Part shown: positions 1-6,900 of the stretch, piece by piece
Layout of the letters: every line of letters begins with the position of its first letter
Position numbering within the stretch: the first letter of the stretch is position 1
NCBI GenBank assembly: GCA_902801685.1
Contig: CADCIZ010000002.1
Span: forward strand, 1 to 60,454
Origin: an uncultured Erysipelotrichaceae bacterium
Lineage (GTDB): Bacteria; Bacillota_I; Bacilli_A; RF39; UBA660
Direction: 5' to 3'
DNA length: 60,454 bases
Made by a program: the position numbers and the translations under genes
The notes under the pieces: model-generated
The model's input: the letters and a program-made list of their open reading frames with translations, nothing else
Databases searched by the model: none
Told to the model about the DNA's origin: nothing

Positions 1-458
1 TAATTGGATATGATGATTCAAATACATTACTTAGATTAAATGGACAAGTTACAACGTTTGTTGATGGTAAATTAGTTGATAATGGTGAGACTATTAAAGT
101 AGATGATGTATTTATAGATGGTAAAGATACTACTGATATTGGAGATATGGTATTAAAAGATAGAGAATTATTATCAGATAATGGTATCGTAATTGTTACT
201 GCAACACTGGATAAAGCTACTAAAAATATTTTAGCGAGTCCAATTATTGTAACAAGAGGATTTGTTTATGTTAAAGATAATATTGATTTAATTAAAGAAG
301 CAGAAAAGATATCACTTAATGTATTAAAAGAAAATATTAGAGGTTACTATGTAGATTATAGCAAAGTTAAATATGGTATTCGCGAGAAACTAGGTAAGTT
401 TTTCTATAATGAAACTGAATGCAAACCAATGATAATAGTAGTAATGCAAGAAATATAA
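1..458 (+). CDS. RNase J C-terminal part (5' end outside window)
   Basis: The reading frame is open from base 3 to the TAA at 456-458, so only the last ~151 residues of a larger protein are present. The pattern VDG..V.DIGDMVLKDRELLSDNG matches the beta-CASP/linker region of RNase J, and the end matches its C-terminal domain (KFFYNETECKPMIIVVMQEI). RNase J is a 5'-3' exo- and endoribonuclease for mRNA turnover and rRNA maturation. The metallo-beta-lactamase catalytic half lies left of the window. Whether this is the J1 or J2 paralogue cannot be told from this part. Confidence 0.8.
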   Translation, partial: IGYDDSNTLLRLNGQVTTFVDGKLVDNGETIKVDDVFIDGKDTTDIGDMVLKDRELLSDNGIVIVTATLDKATKNILASPIIVTRGFVYVKDNIDLIKEAEKISLNVLKENIRGYYVDYSKVKYGIREKLGKFFYNETECKPMIIVVMQEI

Positions 459-469
459 AGTGTAATTTA

Positions 470-498
470 TTTACATTTTATTTTTCGTTTGTTATAAT
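470..498 (+). promoter_or_regulatory. sigma-A promoter for the 522 gene
   Basis: TTTACA (470-475), a 17-bp spacer and TATAAT (493-498) preceded by TG (extended -10). The predicted start of transcription (~505) lies just before the GGAGGG ribosome binding site, giving a leader of under 20 nt. Confidence 0.75.
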
Positions 499-521
499 TT
501 ATTTGCTGGAGGGTTTTAAAT

Positions 522-1250
522 ATGAGTAATAAGACAATTAATAGTGATTCTGTATATGTAGGTAAGTTAGTTAAATTAAGTTTAATTGAAAGAAATGATG
601 ATACTAATTCTAAAGAAAAGTATATTGCAACAAACTATGAACCATATAGAAGTATTATTTTTACAATAGATAAAGATGGTTTGTGTAATGATTTGATATA
701 TGATTCACCTAAGTATGCAATTTTAAATCATACTAATGATGATGTATATTGGAGTATGTTATTAAAAGAGAATAAGCATTGGAATATTGAACCTAAGATA
801 GTTGTAATTGCTCCAATATGTATTGGGCCTTTATTACAAAAATTTAACTATAATAAAGAATTAACTATTGATGATATTAACAATATTAGAAAGAATATGT
901 TTAATAATAAATTTTTAGAGGAAAACTCTTTTACTTTTGGATATTACGAATATAGAGTGCCTCATTATACTTCTGTAAGTGTAATAGGGGAATCACGTTT
1001 TCATAAACCAACATATATCAAGAATAAAATTAGATATGCGTTATTTAGAAATTTTAAAGGAAAAATATATCGCATTGGACCAATAAAGAACTATGTAGAG
1101 ATGAATGAATATTGGAATGCAATAGAAACCTTTGGAAGCGATAATATATCAGATTTTTTAAAAAAAGGATTTAACGTTAGACTGAACTCTTTTAAACCAT
1201 CTAAAAAAGAAGGGAAGATTAAGATAAAAACAGTTTTAAACAAGTTTTAA
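522..1250 (+). CDS. Hypothetical protein, 242 aa
   Basis: Start ATG follows TGGAGGG with good spacing and a near-consensus promoter, so expression is well supported. No family was recognised. The protein is soluble-looking, with many aromatic and basic residues, and has a Lys-rich C-terminus (KPSKKEGKIKIKT). There is no signal peptide, membrane segment or obvious catalytic motif. It stands alone between the RNase J gene and hisS with its own promoter and a possible weak terminator after it. Confidence 0.7.
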   Translation: MSNKTINSDSVYVGKLVKLSLIERNDDTNSKEKYIATNYEPYRSIIFTIDKDGLCNDLIYDSPKYAILNHTNDDVYWSMLLKENKHWNIEPKIVVIAPICIGPLLQKFNYNKELTIDDINNIRKNMFNNKFLEENSFTFGYYEYRVPHYTSVSVIGESRFHKPTYIKNKIRYALFRNFKGKIYRIGPIKNYVEMNEYWNAIETFGSDNISDFLKKGFNVRLNSFKPSKKEGKIKIKTVLNKF

Positions 1251-1288
1251 ATGGTAATAAAATTTATCAAAAGATACTTGGTAAAAGT

Positions 1289-1309
1289 AGAACGTAAGTT
1301 CTTTTTTTT
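1289..1309 (+). terminator. Weak terminator after the 522 gene
   Basis: AGAAC, loop GTAA, GTTCT, then an eight-T run. The stem is only 5 bp, so it is weak. Confidence 0.4.
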
Positions 1310-1321
1310 ACATTAAAAACA

Positions 1322-1330
1322 TGTTATAAT
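1322..1330 (+). promoter_or_regulatory. Extended -10 promoter of hisS
   Basis: TGTTATAAT; no good -35 at 17 bp. The -10 ends 17 nt before the hisS ATG, so transcription would begin at or next to the ribosome binding site. The same layout recurs before the genes at 6901, 23047 (minus) and 54533. Confidence 0.6.
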
Positions 1331-1347
1331 CATTACAGGTGATGCAC

Positions 1348-2640
1348 ATGAAAGAAATAAAAATACAAAACTTAAAAGGAACAACTGATTATTTACCAGA
1401 AGAACAAGTGTTGAGAGATAAAATTATAAGTATATTAAAGAATAATTTTGAAGTATATGGATATATGCCTATAAAAACACCTATTTTAAATCAATATGAC
1501 CTGCTTAGTTATAAATATGATGAGGATGCGGAAATACTTAATGAAACTTATAAACTAACAGATCAAGGAAATCGTAAATTAGGTTTAAGATATGATCTTA
1601 CTATTCCGTTTTGTAAAGTAATTGCGCTTAATAAAGATTTACGTATGCCTTTTAAACGTTATGAAATAGGTAAGGTGTTTCGTAATGGTCCTGTTAAATT
1701 AGGTCGTATGAGAGAGTTTTATCAATGTGATGTTGATGTTGTTGGTATTGATAATCGTATGATTGAAATAGAACAATTAATAATGGTAAAAAAAGTATTT
1801 GATGAACTTGGTATTGATATAGTTATTAAATGGAATAATCGTAAATTAATGAGTGGATTAATTACATATTCAGGTATTAAAGAAGAATTAATTGATAAAG
1901 TTATATCTGTAATTGATCATAAAGAAAAAATAAGTAAATCTGAAATGATTAAAGAGTTTAATAAGATTGGTATTGATGATAATAAGGCTTTAAAAATACT
2001 TGATATATTTAATTTAAGTTTAGATGAATATAATGCTTCATTTAAAGATACTGATAATGAATTAATTAAAGAAGGATTAAAAGAGATTAATGAAATTAAT
2101 GATTTAATAAATAAGTGTAATCTTGCTGATAATACATTATTTACACCTAGTTTAGCTAGAGGATTAAGCATATATACAGGAATTGTATTTGAATTTTTTG
2201 ATAAAAAGAAACGCATATCAAGTTCTTTAGGTGGTGGAGGAAGATATAACAAAATCATTACTGATTTTATAGATGATGGTAATATCTATCCTGCATGTGG
2301 ACTTTCTTTTGGACTTGAACCAATATATGCAATTTTAAAAGAAGAATTATCTGATAACAGTTTAATAGATTGTCTTATTATTCCGATGGATACGGAAGTG
2401 GAGTCGCTAGTAGTTGCAACCACTCTTCGTAATAATGGTATTAAAGTATTGGTTGAAATGAATAAAAGAAAAATAAAGAAGAGCTTTGAATTTGCTGATA
2501 AAACTAATATTAAATATGTAATAGTAATTGGAGAAAACGAGGTTAAAGAAAGCAAGTATACATTGAAAAACATGCAATCAGGTAATCAAGAATTACTAAA
2601 TACTGATGAAATTATAAGTAAAATAAAAAATAATGGTTAA
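1348..2640 (+). CDS. hisS: Histidyl-tRNA synthetase
   Basis: Class II aminoacyl-tRNA synthetase that charges tRNA-His. Motif 1 region near GTTDYLP at the N-terminus. Motif 2 is RYEIGKVFRNG (~104-114), followed by REFYQCDVDVVG. The histidine-binding segment is LARGLSIYTG (~270), followed by the Gly-rich SSLGGGGRYN motif 3 region, then an anticodon-binding domain. The predicted length (430 aa) is normal. The ATG at 1348 was chosen over the upstream GTG at 1339 because AGGTGA at 1337-1342 gives correct spacing to 1348 and overlaps the GTG. HisZ, the regulatory paralogue, is less likely because the catalytic motifs are intact and no his operon is nearby. Confidence 0.92.
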   Translation: MKEIKIQNLKGTTDYLPEEQVLRDKIISILKNNFEVYGYMPIKTPILNQYDLLSYKYDEDAEILNETYKLTDQGNRKLGLRYDLTIPFCKVIALNKDLRMPFKRYEIGKVFRNGPVKLGRMREFYQCDVDVVGIDNRMIEIEQLIMVKKVFDELGIDIVIKWNNRKLMSGLITYSGIKEELIDKVISVIDHKEKISKSEMIKEFNKIGIDDNKALKILDIFNLSLDEYNASFKDTDNELIKEGLKEINEINDLINKCNLADNTLFTPSLARGLSIYTGIVFEFFDKKKRISSSLGGGGRYNKIITDFIDDGNIYPACGLSFGLEPIYAILKEELSDNSLIDCLIIPMDTEVESLVVATTLRNNGIKVLVEMNKRKIKKSFEFADKTNIKYVIVIGENEVKESKYTLKNMQSGNQELLNTDEIISKIKNNG

Positions 2641-2663
2641 GATATATTTACCCATTATTTTTT
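2625..2663. terminator. hisS terminator; first copy of a repeated terminator-like sequence
   Basis: Stem AATAATGG/CCATTATT followed by a seven-T run. It overlaps the last codons of hisS (Asn-Asn-Gly-stop) and can end the convergent gene at 2671 too. Very similar sequences lie at 3586-3618 and 4521-4559. Confidence 0.75.
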
Positions 2664-2670
2664 TAATCAT

Positions 2671-3009
2671 TTAATTATTATCGTTTAACATACTCTCTAT
2701 AAGGGTATTAAAATCAGTTATCTTAGATAAAATAATTGATTTGCTTCTATTATCTTTTAATTTTATTTCAAATTTAAATCTATTATTATCTAGCTTTATT
2801 ATATACTCATATTTAAAATCATCATAATTAATTGTAAATACGAGTATTTCATCATTATCATTAATATATTCTACACGTTTTACATTTAAAATGTAATTAA
2901 CTATAATATCATAATTATTTTCATCACAGTATTTTAATATATATTTTTCAGTGTCTATTATAAGCTTTATCTGATTGTTTGTTAATATATTATTATCAAT
3001 ATTTTTCAT
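2671..3009 (-). CDS. Hypothetical protein, 112 aa
   Basis: No family recognised. A small acidic/basic mixed protein with many Asp and Asn, predicted beta-rich in the middle (DEILVFTINYDDFKYEYIIK). Start ATG at 3009 was chosen because AGAAGTGA lies just upstream; an in-frame GTG further up lies close to the promoter. It is divergent from the XRE gene at 3135 and has a very good promoter, so the two may form a regulator-target pair. It converges on hisS and shares that terminator. Confidence 0.6.
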   Translation of the reverse strand: MKNIDNNILTNNQIKLIIDTEKYILKYCDENNYDIIVNYILNVKRVEYINDNDEILVFTINYDDFKYEYIIKLDNNRFKFEIKLKDNRSKSIILSKITDFNTLIESMLNDNN

Positions 3010-3052
3010 AAATTCACTTCTTTCATACGTCACAAAGTCACATGTAGGTATA

Positions 3053-3081
3053 ATTGTAATCTATTGTACCCAATTTGTCAA
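3053..3081 (-). promoter_or_regulatory. Consensus promoter for the 2671 gene
   Basis: On the minus strand TTGACA (3081-3076), 17-bp spacer, TACAAT (3058-3053). It lies in the divergent space between the orphan and the XRE regulator, where an operator for that regulator would be expected. Confidence 0.75.
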
Positions 3082-3134
3082 TATAAAATATTTTTCTTTA
3101 ATCGTACTATATATTATATATAGGTTGTGATTAT

Positions 3135-3599
3135 GTGAGAAATAAATTAGGGAAGCTTCGAGAAAGAGCAAATGTAGATGCAAAATATGTATATGAGAAT
3201 ATAAATGTTACAAATGATATCTATTCAAAATGGGAAAATAATAAAAGAAAAGTACCTTTAAAATATATAATAGATATATGTAATTTGTTTGAAATTAAAC
3301 TAGATTATTTATTAAACTTGTCTGATAATATCGAAATATCAAAAATTAAATATAGTAGTGATAAAAAGAAGATAGGTAATAAATTAAAAGAAATAAGAAC
3401 TGATTTATCTATGAGTTTAAGAGAAGAATCTAAACTCACTGATATATCTTTTAATGCTTTATCTAGATATGAAAGAGGCATTAGATTAATATCAACGTCT
3501 GCATTAACTAAAATATCTATTAAGACTGGATACGATGTTAATTGGATATTAAGTGAGAAAAAAACTACTAAAAATAAAATTATACAAAATAATGGTTAA
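3135..3599 (+). CDS. XRE-family regulator with two HTH domains
   Basis: 154 aa with two tandem Cro/CI-type helix-turn-helix domains. The first is at ~5-60 (LGKLRERANV...YSKWENNKRKVP) and the second at ~77-135 (LKEIRTDLSMSLREESKL...SRYERGIRL). It probably represses its own promoter and that of the divergent orphan at 3009. The start is GTG at 3135, because an overlapping ATG at 3133 is followed at once by TGA. The ribosome binding site is weak (AGGTTG). The last codons (Asn-Asn-Gly-stop) are shared with hisS because the terminator-like repeat reaches into the gene. Confidence 0.75.
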   Translation: MRNKLGKLRERANVDAKYVYENINVTNDIYSKWENNKRKVPLKYIIDICNLFEIKLDYLLNLSDNIEISKIKYSSDKKKIGNKLKEIRTDLSMSLREESKLTDISFNALSRYERGIRLISTSALTKISIKTGYDVNWILSEKKTTKNKIIQNNG

Positions 3600-3618
3600 A
3601 CATATTAATCGTTATTTA
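3586..3618. repeat. Second copy of the hisS-type terminator sequence
   Basis: AAAATAATGGTTAAA..ATTAATCGTTATTT, similar to 2625-2663 and 4521-4559. It overlaps the end of the XRE gene and lies just upstream of the toxI-toxN unit. Confidence 0.65.
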
Positions 3619-3752
3619 TATATATGTAATTATATGGGATTGTCAAAATTTAACAATAAGGCACTATGCATCTTTTGTTGATAAGAAAATATATCTTAAT
3701 ATACAGATGAATTACTTTTTAAAAAACGAATATACTATTAGTGATATACTAT

Positions 3753-3781
3753 TTGACATTTTATATGTTTTATAGTATATT
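3753..3781 (+). promoter_or_regulatory. Promoter of the toxI-toxN locus
   Basis: TTGACA (3753-3758), 17-bp spacer, TATATT (3776-3781). Predicted transcription start ~3788, about 22 nt before the first antitoxin repeat. Confidence 0.8.
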
Positions 3782-3809
3782 ATTATTGCATTAGAAATGC
3801 GAAATGAAA

Positions 3810-3911
3810 AAAAAGCTGGTGATTCCCACCATAAGAGGAACTTAAAAAAGAAGTGATTCCGACTTTGACAGGAACTTAAAAAAGCGGTGATCCCCACCAT
3901 AAGAGGAACTT
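3810..3911 (+). repeat. Three tandem 34-bp repeats of the antitoxin RNA
   Basis: Units 3810-3843, 3844-3877 and 3878-3911, each ending GGAACTT. Units 1 and 3 have a GGTG/CACC stem. In unit 2 the outer stem becomes AAGT/ACTT, so two base pairs change on both sides and pairing is kept. TTCC in the loop and GGAA downstream are conserved in units 1 and 2; unit 3 has TCCC, still able to pair as TCC/GGA. Confidence 0.9.
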
Positions 3912-3919
3912 AAAAAAGG

Positions 3920-3948
3920 AAACTAGAGAGCAAACTCTAGTTTTATTA
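3920..3948 (+). terminator. Terminator between toxI and toxN
   Basis: AAACTAGAG, 6-nt loop, CTCTAGTTT, then TATTAT. Type III loci use such a terminator to give much antitoxin RNA and little toxin mRNA. Confidence 0.85.
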
Positions 3949-3984
3949 TGTAATTTATTATATAATACTGTTGGAAGTGATTAC

Positions 3985-4488
3985 ATGAAAGAACAATTAA
4001 TGTTAGTCAGACTAGATACAAAGTATTGTGATTATTTAAGAACGTGTGATGATAAAGTACCTTATAATCATAATGAAAAAGAATTAAGACCATTTGTCGG
4101 CGTTTTATTTAGAATAAATAAATTAATGTATTTTGCCCCTTTATCAAGTCCTAAACCAAAACATTTGAAATTAAAATCTAAATTGGATTTTCTAAAAATA
4201 GATAATGGTAAATTAGGCGCAATTAATTTTAATAATATGTTGCCTGTTACTAAGAAGAATATAATAAAACTAAATTTAGATAAAGAATGCTTAACTAAAT
4301 CAGAAGAAAAGTATTCTAAACTATTAAAAGAACAAATATATTGGTTAAATCGTAATGATGAAAAGTTATATGGAAGATCTAAAAAACTGTATAATAAATA
4401 TATTAATGGCACATTAGATAAAAACATTGCTAAAAGATGTTGCAATTTTAAATTATTAGAAGGGAAATGTAAAGAATACAATGCATAA
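3985..4488 (+). CDS. toxN: ToxN/AbiQ-family endoribonuclease toxin
   Basis: 167 aa, typical for the family (~165-170). The N-terminus LDTKYCDYLRTCDDKVPYN matches the ToxN opening (Y.D.L...D.KVPN). The active-site region YFAPLSSPKPKH carries Ser54-Ser55 at the position of the T/S-S pair needed in ToxN, and the C-terminal CNFKLLEGKCKEY matches the family end (CNF.LLE.KY). ToxN enzymes are sequence-selective RNases that arrest growth and can abort phage infection; they are held in check by ToxI RNA. The GGAAGTG ribosome binding site lies after the antitoxin terminator. The locus is bounded by two similar terminator-like sequences, consistent with an acquired cassette. Confidence 0.9.
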   Translation: MKEQLMLVRLDTKYCDYLRTCDDKVPYNHNEKELRPFVGVLFRINKLMYFAPLSSPKPKHLKLKSKLDFLKIDNGKLGAINFNNMLPVTKKNIIKLNLDKECLTKSEEKYSKLLKEQIYWLNRNDEKLYGRSKKLYNKYINGTLDKNIAKRCCNFKLLEGKCKEYNA

Positions 4489-4520
4489 GCAATTATTAAA
4501 TTTTAAAAAGAATAAAACAA

Positions 4521-4559
4521 ACAATAATGGTTAAAATATAATTAATCATTATTTTTATT
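4521..4559. terminator. toxN terminator; third copy of the repeated sequence
   Basis: AATAATGGTTA ... TAATCATTATT followed by TTTATT; strong stem. Nearly the same as 2625-2663 and 3586-3618. Confidence 0.75.
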
Positions 4560-4649
4560 ATAGCCAATTTTTTGAAAATTATAATTTTGTAAATAAAAAG
4601 ATATAAGATGATAATAATAATCATGTAGTCTGTTGATAGGAGGATTTAT

Positions 4650-5633
4650 ATGTTTTTTAAAGGTAAAAACGTATATAATTTTATCTTAAGTCTTCTTCTA
4701 TTAATACCACTTAGACTATATGCATATTCAGACTATATAATTGCTAGTGGAGAGAATATTGGTATTAAACTTATGAGTGATGGTATTATTATTGTTGGTA
4801 CTTATGATGTTGGAGGCAATAATCCTGCAACTGAGGCTGGATTAAAAGTAGGAGATATTATTGAAAAAGTAGATAATACTGAAGTAAATAGTATTGATGA
4901 AATGATTGCTAAAATAAATGATTCTAGAAGTAATGATGTAAGTATTACTTATAAAAGGAATAATGAAATAAAAGATACTACGTTAAATCTAGATAAAACT
5001 AGTGGTAATGTAAAAACAGGAATATATGTAAAGGATTCTATTACTGGAATAGGCACTTTAACTTATATTGATCCTAAAACTAAAATTTTTGGTGCATTGG
5101 GTCATGAAATAGCAGATAGTTCTACTAAGAAAATACTAGATATTAATGGCGGAACTATATTTCCATCAACAGTAACAGGTATTGTTAAATCTGGAGATGG
5201 TAATCCTGGTGAGAAAAATGCTACATTTGATTTAAGTAAAACTGATGGTAATGTTCTTGAGAATACTAATAAAGGAATATTTGGTGAATATATAAGTGAT
5301 ATTGATGAATCTAAACTATATAAAGTTGCAGATTATAAAGATGTTAACTTAGGTAAGGCTAAAATAAAAACGGTATTAGCTGGCAATGAAGTAGGGGAGT
5401 ATGATATTAATATTATTAGTGTAACTAATAGTGATAAGATTAAAAATATTGTTTTTGAAATAACTGATAACGAATTACTTAATAAAACTAATGGTATTAT
5501 TCAAGGAATGAGTGGTAGTCCAATTATACAAGGTAAAAATATAGTTGGTGCGGTAACACATGTAGTAATAGATAATCCTTTAAAAGGATATGGTATACTT
5601 ATTACTAATATGCTAGAAGAAGGCGAAAACTAG
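4650..5633 (+). CDS. spoIVB: SpoIVB-type serine peptidase (S55)
   Basis: 327 aa. A signal/membrane segment at ~9-26 is followed by a PDZ domain (~35-110: AGLKVGDIIEKVD) and the S55 peptidase domain. The catalytic His is in FGALGHEI (H152) and the catalytic Ser in the GMSGSP motif (288-290). GIGTLTYIDPKTK and AVTHVVIDNPLKGYG are family signatures. In endospore formers SpoIVB is secreted from the forespore and triggers pro-sigma-K processing. The AGGAGG ribosome binding site fixes the start. The gene stands alone rather than beside recN/spo0A as in Bacillus. Confidence 0.9.
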   Translation: MFFKGKNVYNFILSLLLLIPLRLYAYSDYIIASGENIGIKLMSDGIIIVGTYDVGGNNPATEAGLKVGDIIEKVDNTEVNSIDEMIAKINDSRSNDVSITYKRNNEIKDTTLNLDKTSGNVKTGIYVKDSITGIGTLTYIDPKTKIFGALGHEIADSSTKKILDINGGTIFPSTVTGIVKSGDGNPGEKNATFDLSKTDGNVLENTNKGIFGEYISDIDESKLYKVADYKDVNLGKAKIKTVLAGNEVGEYDINIISVTNSDKIKNIVFEITDNELLNKTNGIIQGMSGSPIIQGKNIVGAVTHVVIDNPLKGYGILITNMLEEGEN

Positions 5634-5654
5634 AATGCTTAGGCATTCTTTTAA
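5632..5654 (+). terminator. spoIVB terminator
   Basis: AGAATGC, loop TTAG, GCATTCT, T-run; overlaps the stop codon. Confidence 0.8.
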
Positions 5655-5661
5655 AATACTC

Positions 5662-5689
5662 TTGACTGTTAGTGAAAATAATGTATAAT
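5662..5689 (+). promoter_or_regulatory. Promoter of the rhuM-fic gene
   Basis: TTGACT (5662-5667), 16-bp spacer, TATAAT (5684-5689). It leaves an unusually long (~95 nt) AT-rich leader for this window. Confidence 0.7.
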
Positions 5690-5792
5690 ATTAGTTATTG
5701 GAAAGAAAACAAGTGAATGAATGATAAATGTTATATATAATTTATATAAGTCCAATATTTTAAATATTTAATTAATTTTAAAGGAGATTTAT

Positions 5793-6740
5793 ATGAAAAA
5801 TGAAATTGTGTTATTTAAAAATCAACATGTAAAATTAGAAGTTAATATGAAAGATGAAACTGTATGGTTAAATGCAGAACAAATGTCGTTATTATTTGAT
5901 AGAGACTATAAAACAATTAGAAAGCACATTAACAATGCGTTACAAGAAGAATTAGATAGTTCAACTGTCGCAAAATTTGCGACAGTTCAAAAAGAAGGAA
6001 ATAGGGAAGTTACACGTAACATTGAATACTATAATCTCGATGTGATTATAAGCGTTGGTTATCGTGTAAAATCCAAAAATGGTATTATATTTAGAAAATG
6101 GGCAAATAAAATCTTGAAAGATTATTTAATTAAAGGATATGCAGTTAATGAAAAAAGGCTTAAATATCTTGAAAAGACTATCAAATTAATTGATATTGCT
6201 GGTAGAATTGATACTGAATTAAAAGGAAGTGAAGCGCAGGAGATAATTAAAGTTATAAATAATTATTCAAATGCTTTAAACTTACTTGATGATTATGATC
6301 ACAAAAGGATTGTTAAGCCAAACGGAACTAAAAATAATAATAAAATAACTTATGAAGATTGTATGGATGTAATTAGTAAACTTAAGTTTAATAGTGATAG
6401 TAATTTATTTGCACTAGAGCGAAATGAAGGTTTGAAATCTATTATAGGTGCGATATATCAATCATATGATGGAGTTGATTTATATCCAACAATCGAAGAA
6501 AAAGCAGCAAACTTTTTATACCTAATAACTAAGAATCATACATTTATTGATGGTAATAAAAGAATAGCAGCAACACTATTTATATATTTTCTTGGAATAA
6601 ATAATATTTTATATAATAAAAACGAACAGATTATTGATAATAATACACTTGTTGCAGTTACACTGTTAATCGCACAATCTAATCCTAAAGAAAAGGATAT
6701 ATTAATAGATTTAGTTATGAATTTTTTAAATAGAAATTAG
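5793..6740 (+). CDS. RhuM family protein fused to a Fic/Doc domain
   Basis: 315 aa. The N-terminal part (~1-115) is the RhuM domain: VWLNAEQMSLLFDRDYKTIRKHI, which looks like a DNA-binding helix-turn-helix as in phage antirepressors, then YYNLDVIISVGYRVKSKNG and WANKILKDYLIKGYA. A linker is followed by a Doc-type Fic domain with HTFIDGNKR (249-257), matching the HxFx(D/E)GNKR motif of AMP/phosphate-transferring Fic enzymes. Doc-like domains act as toxins or modify host factors, and RhuM proteins are typical of mobile elements. A perfect 25-bp palindrome is embedded at codons 57-65. The paralogue at 37269-38290 lacks the Fic part. Confidence 0.82.
   Translation: MKNEIVLFKNQHVKLEVNMKDETVWLNAEQMSLLFDRDYKTIRKHINNALQEELDSSTVAKFATVQKEGNREVTRNIEYYNLDVIISVGYRVKSKNGIIFRKWANKILKDYLIKGYAVNEKRLKYLEKTIKLIDIAGRIDTELKGSEAQEIIKVINNYSNALNLLDDYDHKRIVKPNGTKNNNKITYEDCMDVISKLKFNSDSNLFALERNEGLKSIIGAIYQSYDGVDLYPTIEEKAANFLYLITKNHTFIDGNKRIAATLFIYFLGINNILYNKNEQIIDNNTLVAVTLLIAQSNPKEKDILIDLVMNFLNRN
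5963..5987. repeat. Perfect 25-bp palindrome inside rhuM-fic
   Basis: Arms AACTGTCGCAAA and TTTGCGACAGTT around one central base. It runs from the third base of codon 57 to the end of codon 65 and encodes T-V-A-K-F-A-T-V. The same codon span in the other rhuM (38066-38090) is also a 25-bp palindrome but of different sequence. Confidence 0.9.
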
Positions 6741-6760
6741 AATGCTGAGACATTCTTTTT
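6739..6760 (+). terminator. rhuM-fic terminator
   Basis: AGAATG, loop CTGAGA, CATTCT, T-run; overlaps the stop codon. Confidence 0.75.
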
Positions 6761-6875
6761 GTATATGGTTGATTTTTCTTGGAAAACATGTATAATAATT
6801 TACGGAAGAAGTACCTCAAATATAAAGATTATAAATAAATCACTTATTAATACTATTTAGTTTTTATTAAAAACA

Positions 6876-6884
6876 TGATACAAT
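6876..6884 (+). promoter_or_regulatory. Extended -10 promoter of the FAD gene
   Basis: TGATACAAT, ending 16 nt before the chosen ATG at 6901. The context AAAACATG before the -10 is shared with hisS and the glycosyltransferase gene. Confidence 0.55.
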
Positions 6885-6900
6885 ATCTATGGTGAGAGAA

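Larger units (their letters stand above)
3788..3948 (+). ncRNA. toxI: ToxI-type antitoxin RNA (type III toxin-antitoxin)
   Basis: A short transcript from the 3753 promoter to the terminator at 3920-3948, directly upstream of toxN. In ToxIN/AbiQ loci the toxin cuts the repeat RNA into ~34-36-nt units, and each unit folds as a pseudoknot that inhibits a ToxN molecule. All parts are visible here: three 34-bp repeats, a hairpin in each repeat, a loop TTCC that can pair with the downstream GGAA to make an H-type pseudoknot, an attenuating terminator, then toxN. The repeats resemble known ToxI units in the GGTGATT start and A-rich tail. Confidence 0.88.

Noticed and set aside
1251-1347. T-box leader for hisS
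   Set aside because: The interval is too short and lacks a T-box sequence; the promoter lies only ~18 bp before the start codon.
3712-3900. Minus-strand open frame of 62 codons
   Set aside because: It runs antisense through the ToxI repeats and their promoter, with no ribosome binding site.
3810-3911. Possible short CRISPR array (34-bp repeats)
   Set aside because: Repeats are directly tandem with no spacers, have a terminator after them and precede toxN; the ToxI explanation fits fully.
5963-5987. Palindrome as a transcription terminator
   Set aside because: There is no T-run after it and it lies in the middle of an intact gene.
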